A stretch of DNA of 25,004 nt, from positions 1-25,004 of the forward strand of contig CAJUOY010000019.1 in NCBI GenBank assembly GCA_910588645.1, read 5' to 3'. The notes below the pieces were generated by a model. That model saw only the letters and a program-made list of their open reading frames with translations, made no database searches and had not been told where the DNA came from. A program made the position numbers and the translations under genes. Below, piece by piece: positions 1-7,274 of this stretch. Position 1 is the first letter of the stretch. Each line of letters opens with the position of its first letter. This DNA comes from an uncultured Christensenellaceae bacterium (GTDB lineage Bacteria > Bacillota > Clostridia > Christensenellales > Borkfalkiaceae).

Positions 1-63
1 TCCATAATCCGCAGAGTAACGGATATCAAGGACCATTACTATATCCCCAACCAAACCGCTTAA
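1..63 (+). CDS. 3' end of an unidentified protein gene (partial)
   Basis: The first frame is open from the window edge for 20 codons and stops with TAA at 61-63. The visible C-terminus is polar and mixed (begins SIIRRVTD, ends YIPNQTA). A strong intrinsic terminator follows 27 nt later, which supports this being the real end of a + strand gene. The fragment is too short to identify. Another frame is also open here, so the assignment rests mainly on the terminator. Confidence 0.45.
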   Translation, partial: SIIRRVTDIKDHYYIPNQTA

Positions 64-86
64 TAATTACAATATCACGGCAAAAC

Positions 87-115
87 AAAAAGCGGAGGCA
101 CAAGCCTCCGCTTTT
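87..115 (+). terminator. Intrinsic terminator after the partial upstream gene
   Basis: A 9-bp perfect stem, AGCGGAGGC (91-99) with GCCTCCGCT (104-112), closes an ACAA loop and is followed by a short T run (112-115). An A run precedes it, so it could also act on the other strand. Confidence 0.8.
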
Positions 116-140
116 ATGCTGTTTAGAGATAATTAATTAC

Positions 141-169
141 TTTACAAATTACAATGCTGTTGATATAAT
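141..169 (+). promoter_or_regulatory. Promoter of the methyltransferase/pseudouridine synthase pair, abutting the start codon
   Basis: TTTACA (141-146) and TATAAT (164-169) are separated by 17 bp. The -10 box ends 7 nt before the ATG at 177, so the expected transcription start falls at or next to that ATG. An in-frame ATG at 168 overlaps the -10 box itself and is unlikely to be used. Confidence 0.75.
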
Positions 170-176
170 GAATATT

Positions 177-1058
177 ATGAAAACTGCGGATCAATGGAAG
201 GATTACAGAATATTGGCCACTTCGGACGGAATGAAACTCGAAGACTGGAAGGGAGTATTGTTGCTCAGGCCGGATCCGCAGGTGATCTGGACGGGGAAGG
301 AGCTCTATTCTTTTCCCGGAATAAACGCTGTTTATCATCGCAGTGAAAAGGGCGGCGGAGCCTGGGAAAAACGCAAGCCTTTTCCTGCCGAGTGGACCGT
401 AAATTATAAAGATCTCACCTTTAAAGTAAAGCCTATGGGCTTTAAGCATACGGGATTGTTTCCCGAACAGGCAGTGAATTGGGATGAAATGAGAAGCCTC
501 ATTTCACGCGCCCGCGCCGAGGATAAAAACCGTGAGATAAAGATTTTAAATCTTTTCGCTTACACGGGCGCGGCCTCGGTTGCCTGCGCTAAGGCGGGCG
601 CTAAGGTTACGCACGTGGATGCCGCTAAGGGAATGGTCGAACGCGCGGGAGAGAATGCAAAGCTTTCCGGACTGAATGAAGGTATCCGCTATATAGTTGA
701 CGACTGTATGAAGTTCGTTCAAAGGGAAATCCGCAGAGGAAATAAATACGACGGAATTATTATGGATCCTCCCAGTTACGGGCGCGGTCCCGGCGGTGAA
801 ATGTGGAAAATAGAGAGGGATTTGTTCGGATTTGTCTGTCTTTGCGCACAGCTTTTGTCGGATAAACCGTTGTTCTTTTTGATAAACAGTTATACTACGG
901 GACTTCAGCCTGCGGTACTCAAAAATATATTGACTTTGGCGCTCGGTCGCTTCAAGGGAAAGACGGACGCCTACGAAGTCGGAATAGCTACGGAAGAGGG
1001 AATACCTTTGCCCTGCGGCGCGAGCGGATTATTTACGGGAGACGGATATGAAGACTGA
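177..1058 (+). CDS. Class I SAM-dependent methyltransferase, RlmI/RlmK-like
   Basis: 293 aa. This is a COG1092-type RNA methyltransferase-like protein. Visible motifs are RPDPQ (31-35), HTGLFPEQ (91-98), the SAM-binding motif I NLFAYTG (125-131) and the catalytic-type motif DPPSYGRG (197-204). The N-terminal PUA domain of full-length RlmI is absent, so this is the short form, usually annotated as a 23S rRNA or generic SAM methyltransferase. The target base is not deducible. I chose the ATG at 177 rather than 168 because 168 lies inside the -10 box and 177 sits at the expected transcription start with no Shine-Dalgarno. The last 11 nt overlap the next gene, a pseudouridine synthase. Both are probable RNA-modification enzymes made from one transcript. 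Confidence 0.85.
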   Translation: MKTADQWKDYRILATSDGMKLEDWKGVLLLRPDPQVIWTGKELYSFPGINAVYHRSEKGGGAWEKRKPFPAEWTVNYKDLTFKVKPMGFKHTGLFPEQAVNWDEMRSLISRARAEDKNREIKILNLFAYTGAASVACAKAGAKVTHVDAAKGMVERAGENAKLSGLNEGIRYIVDDCMKFVQREIRRGNKYDGIIMDPPSYGRGPGGEMWKIERDLFGFVCLCAQLLSDKPLFFLINSYTTGLQPAVLKNILTLALGRFKGKTDAYEVGIATEEGIPLPCGASGLFTGDGYED

Positions 1059-1731
1059 CGAACTTATAATTTTATACGAAGATAACCACGTTATAGTTGT
1101 TTTAAAGCCGCAGATGATAGCTTGCTGCCCTGACGAGAGCGGAGATAGCAATCTCTTCGATGTCGTTAAAGATTATATTAAGACTGCTTACAATAAGCCG
1201 GGAAACGTGTTTTTGGGCCTTGTACACAGGCTTGACAGACCAACGGGCGGAGTAATGGTCTACGCAAAGACTTCCAAAGCGGCGGCAAGGCTGACGGAGC
1301 AGATGAAGTCGGGCGGGTTTGAAAAGAAATATTACGCCGTGTTGGTAGGATCACCCTTTAAAAAAGCGGGGACGCTTGAAAACTATCTTAGAAAAAACAG
1401 CGTAAACAATACGGTATACGTTTGTACTCAGACAGAAGAAGGCGCAAAATTCGCGTCGCTCGATTACAGTGTAAAGGAAGAAAAGAACGGGCTTGCGCTT
1501 GCCGATATTAAGTTGCACACCGGCAGGACGCATCAGATAAGAGTTCAGACTGCCGCCATAAACTGTCCCGTATACGGCGATATGCGTTACGGCGGAGATA
1601 AAGCGGTAAAGGGTAAACTGGCTTTATGGGCGTACTCGTTGAAGTTCACTCATCCTACTACGGGTGAAAGTATGAAATTCATAATAGAACCGCCCAAGGA
1701 AGATTCACCCTGGAAGTTTTTCGAATTATAG
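1048..1731 (+). CDS. RluA-family RNA pseudouridine synthase
   Basis: 227 aa. The protein isomerises uridine to pseudouridine in rRNA or tRNA. HRLDRPTGG (60-68) carries the catalytic aspartate (D63), and LHTGRTHQIRVQ (156-167) is the family's second conserved block. There is no N-terminal S4 domain, so it resembles the short TruC/RluA-type enzymes rather than RluD. The start overlaps the methyltransferase stop by 11 nt and has a purine-rich GGGAGACGG just upstream. It is therefore co-translated in one operon and ends at a bidirectional terminator. The exact RNA site is not deducible. Confidence 0.9.
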   Translation: MKTDELIILYEDNHVIVVLKPQMIACCPDESGDSNLFDVVKDYIKTAYNKPGNVFLGLVHRLDRPTGGVMVYAKTSKAAARLTEQMKSGGFEKKYYAVLVGSPFKKAGTLENYLRKNSVNNTVYVCTQTEEGAKFASLDYSVKEEKNGLALADIKLHTGRTHQIRVQTAAINCPVYGDMRYGGDKAVKGKLALWAYSLKFTHPTTGESMKFIIEPPKEDSPWKFFEL

Positions 1732-1754
1732 ATTTCAAGGTAATTTCATATTAA

Positions 1755-1799
1755 AATAAAACAGCTTACGGCAAATACCGTAAGCTGTTCGTTTATTTT
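1755..1799. terminator. Bidirectional terminator between convergent operons
   Basis: An 11-bp perfect stem, ACAGCTTACGG (1761-1771) with CCGTAAGCTGT (1778-1788), closes a 6-nt loop. The flanks are A/T-rich on both sides, so it can end the + strand pseudouridine synthase unit and the - strand apgM unit. Confidence 0.85.
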
Positions 1800-3007
1800 A
1801 TTTCAAGTAATTTTTCAATAAGTTTGTATCCTTCTGAAATATAGACGCCAGTCTTTGTCGCCTGATCTTCGGTATACCTTTCGGCGCCGTTGCCCATATT
1901 CTTCAACGACGAGTATAAAAGATACGGTATGGGGTTTGAGGTGTGCGTCTTCAATGCGCAGGGGGTGGGATGATCGGGGCAGATTAGCATTGCAAAGTCT
2001 TGGCCCGCTTCCTTAAACCTTTTTATAAGCGTGCCTATAACTATTTTGTCGATCAGTTCTATGGATCTGATTTTATTTTTATAGTCGCCGTGATGTCCGC
2101 ATTCGTCGGGGGCTTCCATATGAATATATACAAAGTCCAGTCCGTTAATAAGTTCGTCTGCGGCGGCGTTTGCCTTACCTTCGAAGTTAGTGTCGAAATT
2201 GCCGGTTATACCTTCTACGTCGATAAGTTTAAGTCCTGCAAGTATGCCTATGCCCTTAACGAGATCAACTGCAGAGATAACCCCGCCTTTGAGCCCCCTA
2301 AGTTTTTCAAAATCTTCCAGCGCGGGTTTTGTGCCCTCGCCCCACAGCCAAATGCTGTTTGCAGGTTTCTTGCCTTCTTTAATCCGCTTGACGTTAACGG
2401 GATGATCTTTTAAAAGCTCGTAGCTTTCTTTCATCATATTCAGATACGTTTCCGCATTTACACCTTGAGGGAGACTGTCCTTTACGCATTTATCCGATAT
2501 GTCGTGAGGAGGCGTAAGTTTTGCGCCCGTTGCGCCGTTTTTGAGTACAAGGCAATGTCTGTATTGCATTCCGGGATATAATGTGAGTTCGTCGTTATCG
2601 AACTTTTCTTTCAAAAAGCTTATAAGCTCGTTTGCTTCCTCCGTGGTAATTTCTCCCGCGGAATAGTCGAGCATAATCTTATCTTCATAATTTTCGCAAT
2701 CGGAAAGGGTGACAAGGTTACAGCGCAATGTCACGTCCGTGGAGGAGAGCTTTATCCCGAGCGAAACTGCTTCGAGCGGGGAACGCCCGGTATAATAAAC
2801 GCTTGGATTGAATCCGAGTACTGACATATTGGCAACGTCGGAACCCGGTTTGTATCCTTGCGGAACTGTCTTGCAGAGCCCCGCTTCGGAAATTGGCGCA
2901 AGTTTGTCTAAATTGGGAGTATCGGCATATTCGAGGCAGGTTTTGCCCCCGAGGACGTCGAGTTTTTCACCCGCCATTCCGTCCCCCAAAACAATTACAT
3001 ATTTCAT
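1793..3007 (-). CDS. apgM: Archaeal-type cofactor-independent phosphoglycerate mutase
   Basis: 404 aa. Interconverts 3- and 2-phosphoglycerate in glycolysis (alkaline phosphatase superfamily, ApgM/COG3635 type). Metal-site residues include D9 in LGDGMAG, GSDVANMS (55-62) with the likely phospho-acceptor serine, a DECGHHGDY block and a CPDHPTP block near the C-terminus. Length fits the family. AAAGGA lies upstream of the ATG. It is the last gene of the operon, starting 5 nt after ung stops. Related proteins can be phosphonopyruvate or homoserine-phosphate processing enzymes, but nothing nearby points that way. Confidence 0.88.
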   Translation of the reverse strand: MKYVIVLGDGMAGEKLDVLGGKTCLEYADTPNLDKLAPISEAGLCKTVPQGYKPGSDVANMSVLGFNPSVYYTGRSPLEAVSLGIKLSSTDVTLRCNLVTLSDCENYEDKIMLDYSAGEITTEEANELISFLKEKFDNDELTLYPGMQYRHCLVLKNGATGAKLTPPHDISDKCVKDSLPQGVNAETYLNMMKESYELLKDHPVNVKRIKEGKKPANSIWLWGEGTKPALEDFEKLRGLKGGVISAVDLVKGIGILAGLKLIDVEGITGNFDTNFEGKANAAADELINGLDFVYIHMEAPDECGHHGDYKNKIRSIELIDKIVIGTLIKRFKEAGQDFAMLICPDHPTPCALKTHTSNPIPYLLYSSLKNMGNGAERYTEDQATKTGVYISEGYKLIEKLLEIK

Positions 3008-3011
3008 AAAT

Positions 3012-3683
3012 TCAGTCCTTTAAATCCCAGTTTACAGGGGATTTACCGTGAGATATAAGATATTCGTTGGTTTTCGAAAAAGGTTTCGAACCGAAAAATC
3101 CGTTGAACGCCGAAAGCGGAGAGGGGTGCGCGGATTGAAGAATCAAATGTTTGTTCCTGTCTATGAGCGGAGCTTTACTCCGCGCATTCCCGCCCCATAG
3201 AATGAACACCACGTTTTCTGTGTGTTCGGAAATCAGTTTTATTACGCTGTCGGTAAACCACGCCCAGCCGCAGCCCGAATGTGAGTTTGCGCTGTGTTCG
3301 CGTACGGTCAGAGTAGTGTTTAATAAAAGTACTCCGTCCTTGGCCCATTTGGAAAGATCGCCGCAGTTCGGCTCGGTAATGCCCAAATCGTCCTTTATCT
3401 CTTTATATATATTCACGAGCGAGGGAGGAAGTTTAACTCCCTTTTTTACCGAAAAACACAGTCCGTGAGCCTGTCCCTCATTGTGATAGGGATCCTGTCC
3501 GAGTATAACCGCCTTGATACTGTCGAGAGGCGTATACCTGAAACAGTTGTACAGGTCGTACATATCGGGATATATAATATGGTGTGAATACTCGTATTTG
3601 AGAAATTCGCGTATTTTAAGGTATCTTTCGTCCGAGAAAAGGGGCGCGAGAAGTTCGTCCCAGCCGCCGTTTAAAGGTTTCAT
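3012..3683 (-). CDS. ung: Uracil-DNA glycosylase, family 1
   Basis: 223 aa. Removes uracil from DNA in base excision repair. Family 1 motifs are clear: GQDPYH (62-67), with the water-activating Asp, and HPSPLSA (186-192). The start at 3683 (MKPLNGGWDELL) aligns with usual clostridial Ung N-termini and gives an ATGA overlap with the luxS stop. An ATG 33 nt further upstream would extend into luxS and is less likely. It is the fourth gene of the operon and functionally unrelated to its neighbours. Confidence 0.93.
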   Translation of the reverse strand: MKPLNGGWDELLAPLFSDERYLKIREFLKYEYSHHIIYPDMYDLYNCFRYTPLDSIKAVILGQDPYHNEGQAHGLCFSVKKGVKLPPSLVNIYKEIKDDLGITEPNCGDLSKWAKDGVLLLNTTLTVREHSANSHSGCGWAWFTDSVIKLISEHTENVVFILWGGNARSKAPLIDRNKHLILQSAHPSPLSAFNGFFGSKPFSKTNEYLISHGKSPVNWDLKD

Positions 3684-4108
3684 AAGTTTTTTAAGAGATT
3701 TAAATATTGGGCGCATTCTCTTTTTGCGCCGTCCAGATCGTGTTCAAGGTAATTGCCGCATTCCTCGCGCTTGTTTCCCGGAACGGAGTCGAAAGTGAGC
3801 GCGAGCGAAAAACAATCAGAAAGCAGTTTTTTTACTTCTTCATAATCGAGGTCGACCGTAAGCAAATAAAATCCCGTTCTGCAACCCATAGGGCCAAAAT
3901 ATATAACGCAGTCCTTTTTTTCGGAATTGCGCAGAACGGTCGCTATAAGGTGTTCTATTGTGTGTATTGCGGGAACGGCCAGATAGTCGCCGCCGTTCGG
4001 CCGTTTAAACCGCAAGTCCCAGGTAGTTACGTCGTGAGAAATTCCGCAAAGGTGAAGCCCCGTAGACAATTCGTCGTGATTTTTGGAAAACGAAGGTATC
4101 CTTTCCAT
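3680..4108 (-). CDS. luxS: S-ribosylhomocysteine lyase (AI-2 synthase)
   Basis: 142 aa. Cleaves S-ribosylhomocysteine into homocysteine and DPD, the AI-2 precursor. HTIEH (49-53) supplies two zinc ligands and the catalytic Glu. C76 in GPMGCRTGFY is the catalytic Cys and C117 in ECGNY is the third zinc ligand. The start at 4108 (MERIPSF) matches the usual clostridial LuxS N-terminus. GAGG lies 14-17 nt upstream, inside the mtnN end. It directly follows mtnN, whose product it consumes, and overlaps ung by 4 nt. Confidence 0.93.
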   Translation of the reverse strand: MERIPSFSKNHDELSTGLHLCGISHDVTTWDLRFKRPNGGDYLAVPAIHTIEHLIATVLRNSEKKDCVIYFGPMGCRTGFYLLTVDLDYEEVKKLLSDCFSLALTFDSVPGNKREECGNYLEHDLDGAKRECAQYLNLLKNL

Positions 4109-4112
4109 AATA

Positions 4113-4769
4113 TTATTGTACCTCGTTGAAAATTTTTGCAAGATTATCCTTTAAAGATAAAAAGCACTTGTCAAGATTTTGAAAGTATTGTTCAGGCGTG
4201 CTTCCGCTGCCCGCAATGTCGGAGATGATTTTATATGAGTAAAATTCCGTGTTTGAGTGTGCGCATACCTGTGCAATCGCGCCGCCCTCCATATCGCGTA
4301 TGTCGGCGCGGAGAACGTCTGTAAGCAGCTTGTAATCTTCTTTGCTGTCGTTAAATCTGTCGCCTGTGGCAAGCCTCTTGCGCGGAAAGGAGGAGTTTAT
4401 CGAAAGGGAAAGCCAGTTTTCTTCAAACTCGTCCAAAGTGCCTATTTCAGTGCCGTTTATCTGCGTTAAATCGAAATCGTATTGTACAGCGTGAGTTATC
4501 GAGTAAACTCCGCCGACGTTCATATCGCCGTTTAGCGCGCCTGCAACTCCCAAATTAATAATTTTATCGGCGCGGAGAACGTCTATCGCGTATTGCGCGC
4601 TACTGGCGGCGTTTACTTTACCTACCCCGCATATTATCACGCTTACATTTTTACCGAAAAGTTCGCCCGTAACGACTGTCTTTCCGTAAACTGTTTTTTC
4701 GGTTTTCTTCGCCATAGCTTCTATTACGGGACGAGCCTCTTTTTCCATTGCAATTACAAAGCAAATCAT
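4113..4769 (-). CDS. mtnN: 5'-methylthioadenosine/S-adenosylhomocysteine nucleosidase
   Basis: 218 aa. Hydrolyses MTA and SAH, releasing adenine. S-ribosylhomocysteine then passes to LuxS, encoded 4 nt downstream. Visible family features are E11 near the N-terminus, CGVGKVNAA (47-55), the nucleoside-binding DMEGGAIAQVC (159-169) and the catalytic Asp in KIISDIAG (D184). The second G in DMEGG replaces the more common A. AAAGAGAG lies upstream of the start. The gap to the PPTase gene is 16 nt, and both are probably read from the 5313 promoter. Confidence 0.92.
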   Translation of the reverse strand: MICFVIAMEKEARPVIEAMAKKTEKTVYGKTVVTGELFGKNVSVIICGVGKVNAASSAQYAIDVLRADKIINLGVAGALNGDMNVGGVYSITHAVQYDFDLTQINGTEIGTLDEFEENWLSLSINSSFPRKRLATGDRFNDSKEDYKLLTDVLRADIRDMEGGAIAQVCAHSNTEFYSYKIISDIAGSGSTPEQYFQNLDKCFLSLKDNLAKIFNEVQ

Positions 4770-4785
4770 TTTTATGTCGCTCTCT

Positions 4786-5313
4786 TTAATCTATTAATTT
4801 TATTTCCGCTTTTTGAGCCAATCGTTGGTACGATCTGTCATATGCGCATATACAGCAAATGCCGTTATTATTCGTTTTTTTGTGCGCTAACGCGCAATTT
4901 GTCTTTTCTCTGTCAAAATAAAGTACTCCGTTTGCAAATTCAAGTCTTTTAAGCCAGCTTGCAAGCGTGCCGCCAAGCATCTTAATATAAGCTTCTTTGG
5001 CTGTCCAGTTCATAAAAAACCTTTCGCTATCGCCGTTTATCCAAAGTTTTTCCCTGTCTGTAAAGCGGGAGAGTACGTGATAATATCGTCTGCTATCGTT
5101 TATAAATTCAAGATCTATCCCTACAGGCGCGTCGCATAGGGCGATCATCGCACGGTCAAAGCTGTGGGTAACCGAAAAATAGAACGGATTGCCTACTATA
5201 TAAGGCTTGCCCGACGGCGTCGTGGCTATCTGAAAATTTTTTGCGTAATTTGCCGACAATATCTCGATCTTTTTGCGAATATATGAGTTTTGCGTCAAAT
5301 AAATTTCCAGCAT
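4786..5313 (-). CDS. 4'-phosphopantetheinyl transferase, Sfp-type
   Basis: 175 aa. Attaches the phosphopantetheine arm of CoA to carrier proteins. Signature motifs are SVTHS (47-51), VGIDLE (64-69) with the Mg-binding Asp and Glu, and WTAKEAYIK (103-111). It is shorter than Sfp (about 220 aa), with a reduced C-terminal part. No fatty acid, polyketide or peptide synthetase genes are nearby, so the carrier protein cannot be named. It is the first gene of the mtnN-luxS-ung-apgM operon. Its start sits 6 nt after a TATAAT box with no SD, so the mRNA is probably leaderless. Confidence 0.88.
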   Translation of the reverse strand: MLEIYLTQNSYIRKKIEILSANYAKNFQIATTPSGKPYIVGNPFYFSVTHSFDRAMIALCDAPVGIDLEFINDSRRYYHVLSRFTDREKLWINGDSERFFMNWTAKEAYIKMLGGTLASWLKRLEFANGVLYFDREKTNCALAHKKTNNNGICCICAYDRSYQRLAQKAEIKLID

Positions 5314-5319
5314 ATAATA

Positions 5320-5348
5320 ATTATAACGGAAATTAACTTAATTTGCAA
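5320..5348 (-). promoter_or_regulatory. Promoter of the PPTase-mtnN-luxS-ung-apgM operon, abutting the start codon
   Basis: Reading the - strand, TTGCAA (5348-5343), a 17-bp spacer and TATAAT (5325-5320) are followed by 6 nt and then the ATG at 5313. No SD is present, so the transcript should start at or next to the ATG. Confidence 0.7.
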
Positions 5349-5375
5349 TAATTTGAATTGATTAAACCGTTTCCG

Positions 5376-5410
5376 AAGTCAAAAAAACGGATTTCATATG
5401 AAATCCGTTT
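5376..5410 (-). terminator. Intrinsic terminator of the PfkB kinase gene
   Basis: A perfect 26-bp palindrome (5385-5410; arms AAACGGATTTCAT and its complement) overlaps the stop region of the kinase gene. On the - strand it runs into seven T residues. The perfect symmetry could also suit a dimeric protein, but the T run favours termination. Confidence 0.8.
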
Positions 5411-6320
5411 ATAGCATTAGAGATTCGACGTATTCGATTTGCGCTCTGTTTGCAAGGTTCTTTGTAAACGCGCACGCACTGCCGGCCGCAGTTGCGAAAT
5501 TGAGCGCGGAAAAGTAGTTGCCGGAGTTGATATATTCGTGGATAAATCCCGCGATCATACTGTCGCCCGCGCCTACGGAATTTACCAGTTGTCCCTTCGC
5601 CGCGCGCACGTACAGGGCCTGCTTTGTTTCGGTAACCATTGCCGCGCCGGACGATCCCATAGAAACTATTACGTTGCGCGCGCCCTGGTTTTGAAGAGCT
5701 CTGGCGCAAGCGTAAATTCCCTCTATGTCGGGAATGGCGTTCAATCCGAATATTTCGCACATTTCATAGATGTTGGGTTTAATCAGAAAAGGGCGGTATT
5801 TTAAAGTGTTAGTAAGAAGCTTGCCGCATGCGTCTACGACAATATTAACACCCTCGATAGCTTTTAGTTTTTTAAAAAGCTCCGCATAAGCGGTGTCGTC
5901 CAAAGAGGAGGGGACGCTTCCCGAAACTATCAGCCAATCGCCCGCTTTAAGTAAAGTTTTGAGCTTGCGGATAAGCTTGTTGACGTCGCTTTGCGTTACG
6001 TCCGCGCCTATGCCGTTTATATCCGTCTCGTTATTGGATTTTATTTTAACGTTTATGCGGCTTTTGCCCTTGACTTCTATAAAGAAGTGTTCAAGACCTA
6101 GTTCTGCAACCTTCTCGCGGATATAATCACCCGTAAAGCCTGCGACGAAACCGAGCGCCAAAGTCTGTTCGTCAAGTTCCTTCAAGGCGAGGGAGACGTT
6201 AATTCCCTTGCCGCCTACCGAAAACCTTTCCGAGGCGGTGCGGTTAACTATTCCGCTCTTGATGTTATTTACTTGAACGTAATAATCCAAGGACGGATTA
6301 AACGTAACCGTGTAAATCAT
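5409..6320 (-). CDS. fruK: PfkB-family sugar kinase, probable 1-phosphofructokinase
   Basis: 303 aa. Probably phosphorylates fructose 1-phosphate to fructose 1,6-bisphosphate. A tagatose-6-phosphate kinase (LacC) role is the alternative. FNPSLDYYV (7-15) is typical of the FruK/LacC group. GGKGINVS (36-43) is the first PfkB signature, and GAGDS (250-254) holds the catalytic base D253. Full family length. It stands alone, with no fruR regulator or fructose PTS gene nearby, so the substrate remains inferred. A strong promoter ends 6 nt before its ATG, with no SD. It diverges from ssrA. Confidence 0.82.
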   Translation of the reverse strand: MIYTVTFNPSLDYYVQVNNIKSGIVNRTASERFSVGGKGINVSLALKELDEQTLALGFVAGFTGDYIREKVAELGLEHFFIEVKGKSRINVKIKSNNETDINGIGADVTQSDVNKLIRKLKTLLKAGDWLIVSGSVPSSLDDTAYAELFKKLKAIEGVNIVVDACGKLLTNTLKYRPFLIKPNIYEMCEIFGLNAIPDIEGIYACARALQNQGARNVIVSMGSSGAAMVTETKQALYVRAAKGQLVNSVGAGDSMIAGFIHEYINSGNYFSALNFATAAGSACAFTKNLANRAQIEYVESLML

Positions 6321-6326
6321 AGTTAA

Positions 6327-6355
6327 ACTTTAATTCATTTTCAAAAATTTGTCAA
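6327..6355 (-). promoter_or_regulatory. Promoter of the PfkB kinase gene, abutting the start codon
   Basis: On the - strand a perfect TTGACA (6355-6350) and TAAAGT (6332-6327) are 17 bp apart, followed by 6 nt and the ATG at 6320. It lies back to back with the ssrA promoter, about 20 bp away. Confidence 0.78.
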
Positions 6356-6374
6356 TAGAAAATTATTTAAACGC

Positions 6375-6404
6375 TTGATTTTTTAGTCCGTCAAGGGTTA
6401 TAAT
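6375..6404 (+). promoter_or_regulatory. Promoter of ssrA
   Basis: TTGATT (6375-6380) and TATAAT (6399-6404) are 18 bp apart. The expected start near 6411 leaves a leader of about 16 nt before the mature tmRNA 5' end, as expected for RNase P processing. Confidence 0.7.
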
Positions 6405-6426
6405 TTTATTGACATATCTTTAATTC

Positions 6427-6812
6427 GGGCTAGTTTTAGATTCGATTGCGGATAGAGAAAGAGAAAAGCATACCAAAGGCTCGGCTTTGTAAAAACGGAA
6501 ACTTAAATTTAAATGCAGAATCAAAAGATTCGAAAGTCGTAGCTTTCCCTTCGTTCAGAACGGCAGGCTTGGCTTGCGCCGCTTAACTTAATGCGGTCCG
6601 TCGCACCTTTTTCACCGTCGGAAAGACTGCGGCGTTAATCAGACGGTAAACCTTTAAGCACGATACCCTGCGCATAAAGGTAATTTAACGGGTATGCTCC
6701 GGTAATTCCCCGTTCGTCGGGATTTATCGGCTAAGATTAAAGGCGGAATAAGTATGTAGAAAGCTCTGACGAAATTCGTAAGACTCGGGTGCAAGTCCCG
6801 ACTGGTCCACCA
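6427..6812 (+). ncRNA. ssrA: tmRNA (transfer-messenger RNA)
   Basis: A 386-nt RNA for ribosome rescue by trans-translation. The 5' GGGCTAG (6427-6433) pairs with CTGGTCC (6802-6808) as a 7-bp acceptor stem, followed by encoded ACCA (6809-6812). GATTCGATTGC near the 5' end, ATAAGTATGTAGAAAG near 6749 and a T-arm (CGGGTGCAAGTCCCG, 6786-6800) match the tRNA-like domain of known tmRNAs. The likely tag frame starts at GCA 6515 and runs 23 codons to TAA (6584-6586). It begins AESKD and ends GLACAA, so it is longer than the usual 8-15 residues and ends CAA rather than LAA. The pseudoknot-rich region follows (about 6590-6740). Confidence 0.93.
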
Positions 6813-6822
6813 TAAAGGGAGT

Positions 6823-6857
6823 ATACGCACACTTTGTTTGGTGTGCGTATTTCTTTT
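6823..6857 (+). terminator. Intrinsic terminator of ssrA
   Basis: A perfect 10-bp stem, ATACGCACAC (6823-6832) with GTGTGCGTAT (6841-6850), closes an 8-nt loop and is followed by TTCTTTT. Confidence 0.9.
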
Positions 6858-6914
6858 AAATTATTTTGCCTTTTAATTAAGTGGTAATTTATTCAAAGAT
6901 TAAAGAGGTAGACT

Positions 6915-6992
6915 ATGGAAGAGTTGACGAAAGGCGAAATAAAGCACCGTCAAAAATGTGCGGAATGGTATGCCGATATTATGCGGTCGTAA
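6915..6992 (+). CDS. Possible 25-aa peptide or gene remnant
   Basis: An ATG with AAAGAGG 6 nt upstream opens a 25-codon frame (starts MEELTKGE, ends YADIMRS) that stops with TAA. The SD is good, but the frame is short and its 3' end overlaps the convergent phage-like ORF by 14 nt. It could be the front of a truncated gene beside ssrA. Function is unknown. Confidence 0.25.
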   Translation: MEELTKGEIKHRQKCAEWYADIMRS

Positions 6993-7158
6993 AAGTGCCG
7001 TTGTCGACTTTTCCGGCAAGCGCGGTTTTTACCGCTTTTTGCGACATAACAGTGCTTTCGCTGTCGCCGATTGTCTGAACGATATGCCCTTTTTGAAGCA
7101 ACGAGTTCATATCTTCGACGGTCAAAGCTACTTTATCATTAAATTCTTTAACTGCCAT
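6979..7158 (-). CDS. Small phage-tail-fibre-like protein or remnant (59 aa)
   Basis: 59 codons with an excellent Shine-Dalgarno (AAAAAAGGAG, about 12 nt before the ATG). The peptide contains IGDSESTVMSQKAVKTAL (30-47). I recognise this motif from N-terminal regions of phage tail fibre and receptor-binding-type proteins (the GDSETAVMSQKAV family). Full-length relatives are far longer, so this looks like a fragment that stops early at TAA. Its position just downstream of ssrA, a common integration site for phages and islands, fits a prophage remnant. No integrase or other phage gene is visible. Confidence 0.5.
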   Translation of the reverse strand: MAVKEFNDKVALTVEDMNSLLQKGHIVQTIGDSESTVMSQKAVKTALAGKVDNGTFTTA

Positions 7159-7204
7159 AAATTGAAATTTCTCCTTTTTTCTTTTATTTTTTTAATTTTA
7201 GGTA

Positions 7205-7233
7205 TTTACTTATCTTACGTTTAATGTTACAAT
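7205..7233 (+). promoter_or_regulatory. Probable promoter of the coiled-coil lipoprotein gene
   Basis: TTTACT (7205-7210) and TACAAT (7228-7233) are 17 bp apart. The predicted start near 7240 leaves a leader of about 35 nt with CGGAGG before the ATG at 7275. Confidence 0.55.
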
Positions 7234-7274
7234 ACATATATTAATATTGATTTATCCGACACGGAGGTTTTATT

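Noticed and set aside
5385..5410. Perfect 26-bp palindrome as a protein operator
   Set aside because: It lies at the end of the kinase gene and runs into a T run on the coding strand, which is the layout of an intrinsic terminator.
6409..6414. TTGACA inside the ssrA leader as an alternative promoter
   Set aside because: No -10 box is positioned for it before the tmRNA 5' end; the TTGATT/TATAAT pair fits better.
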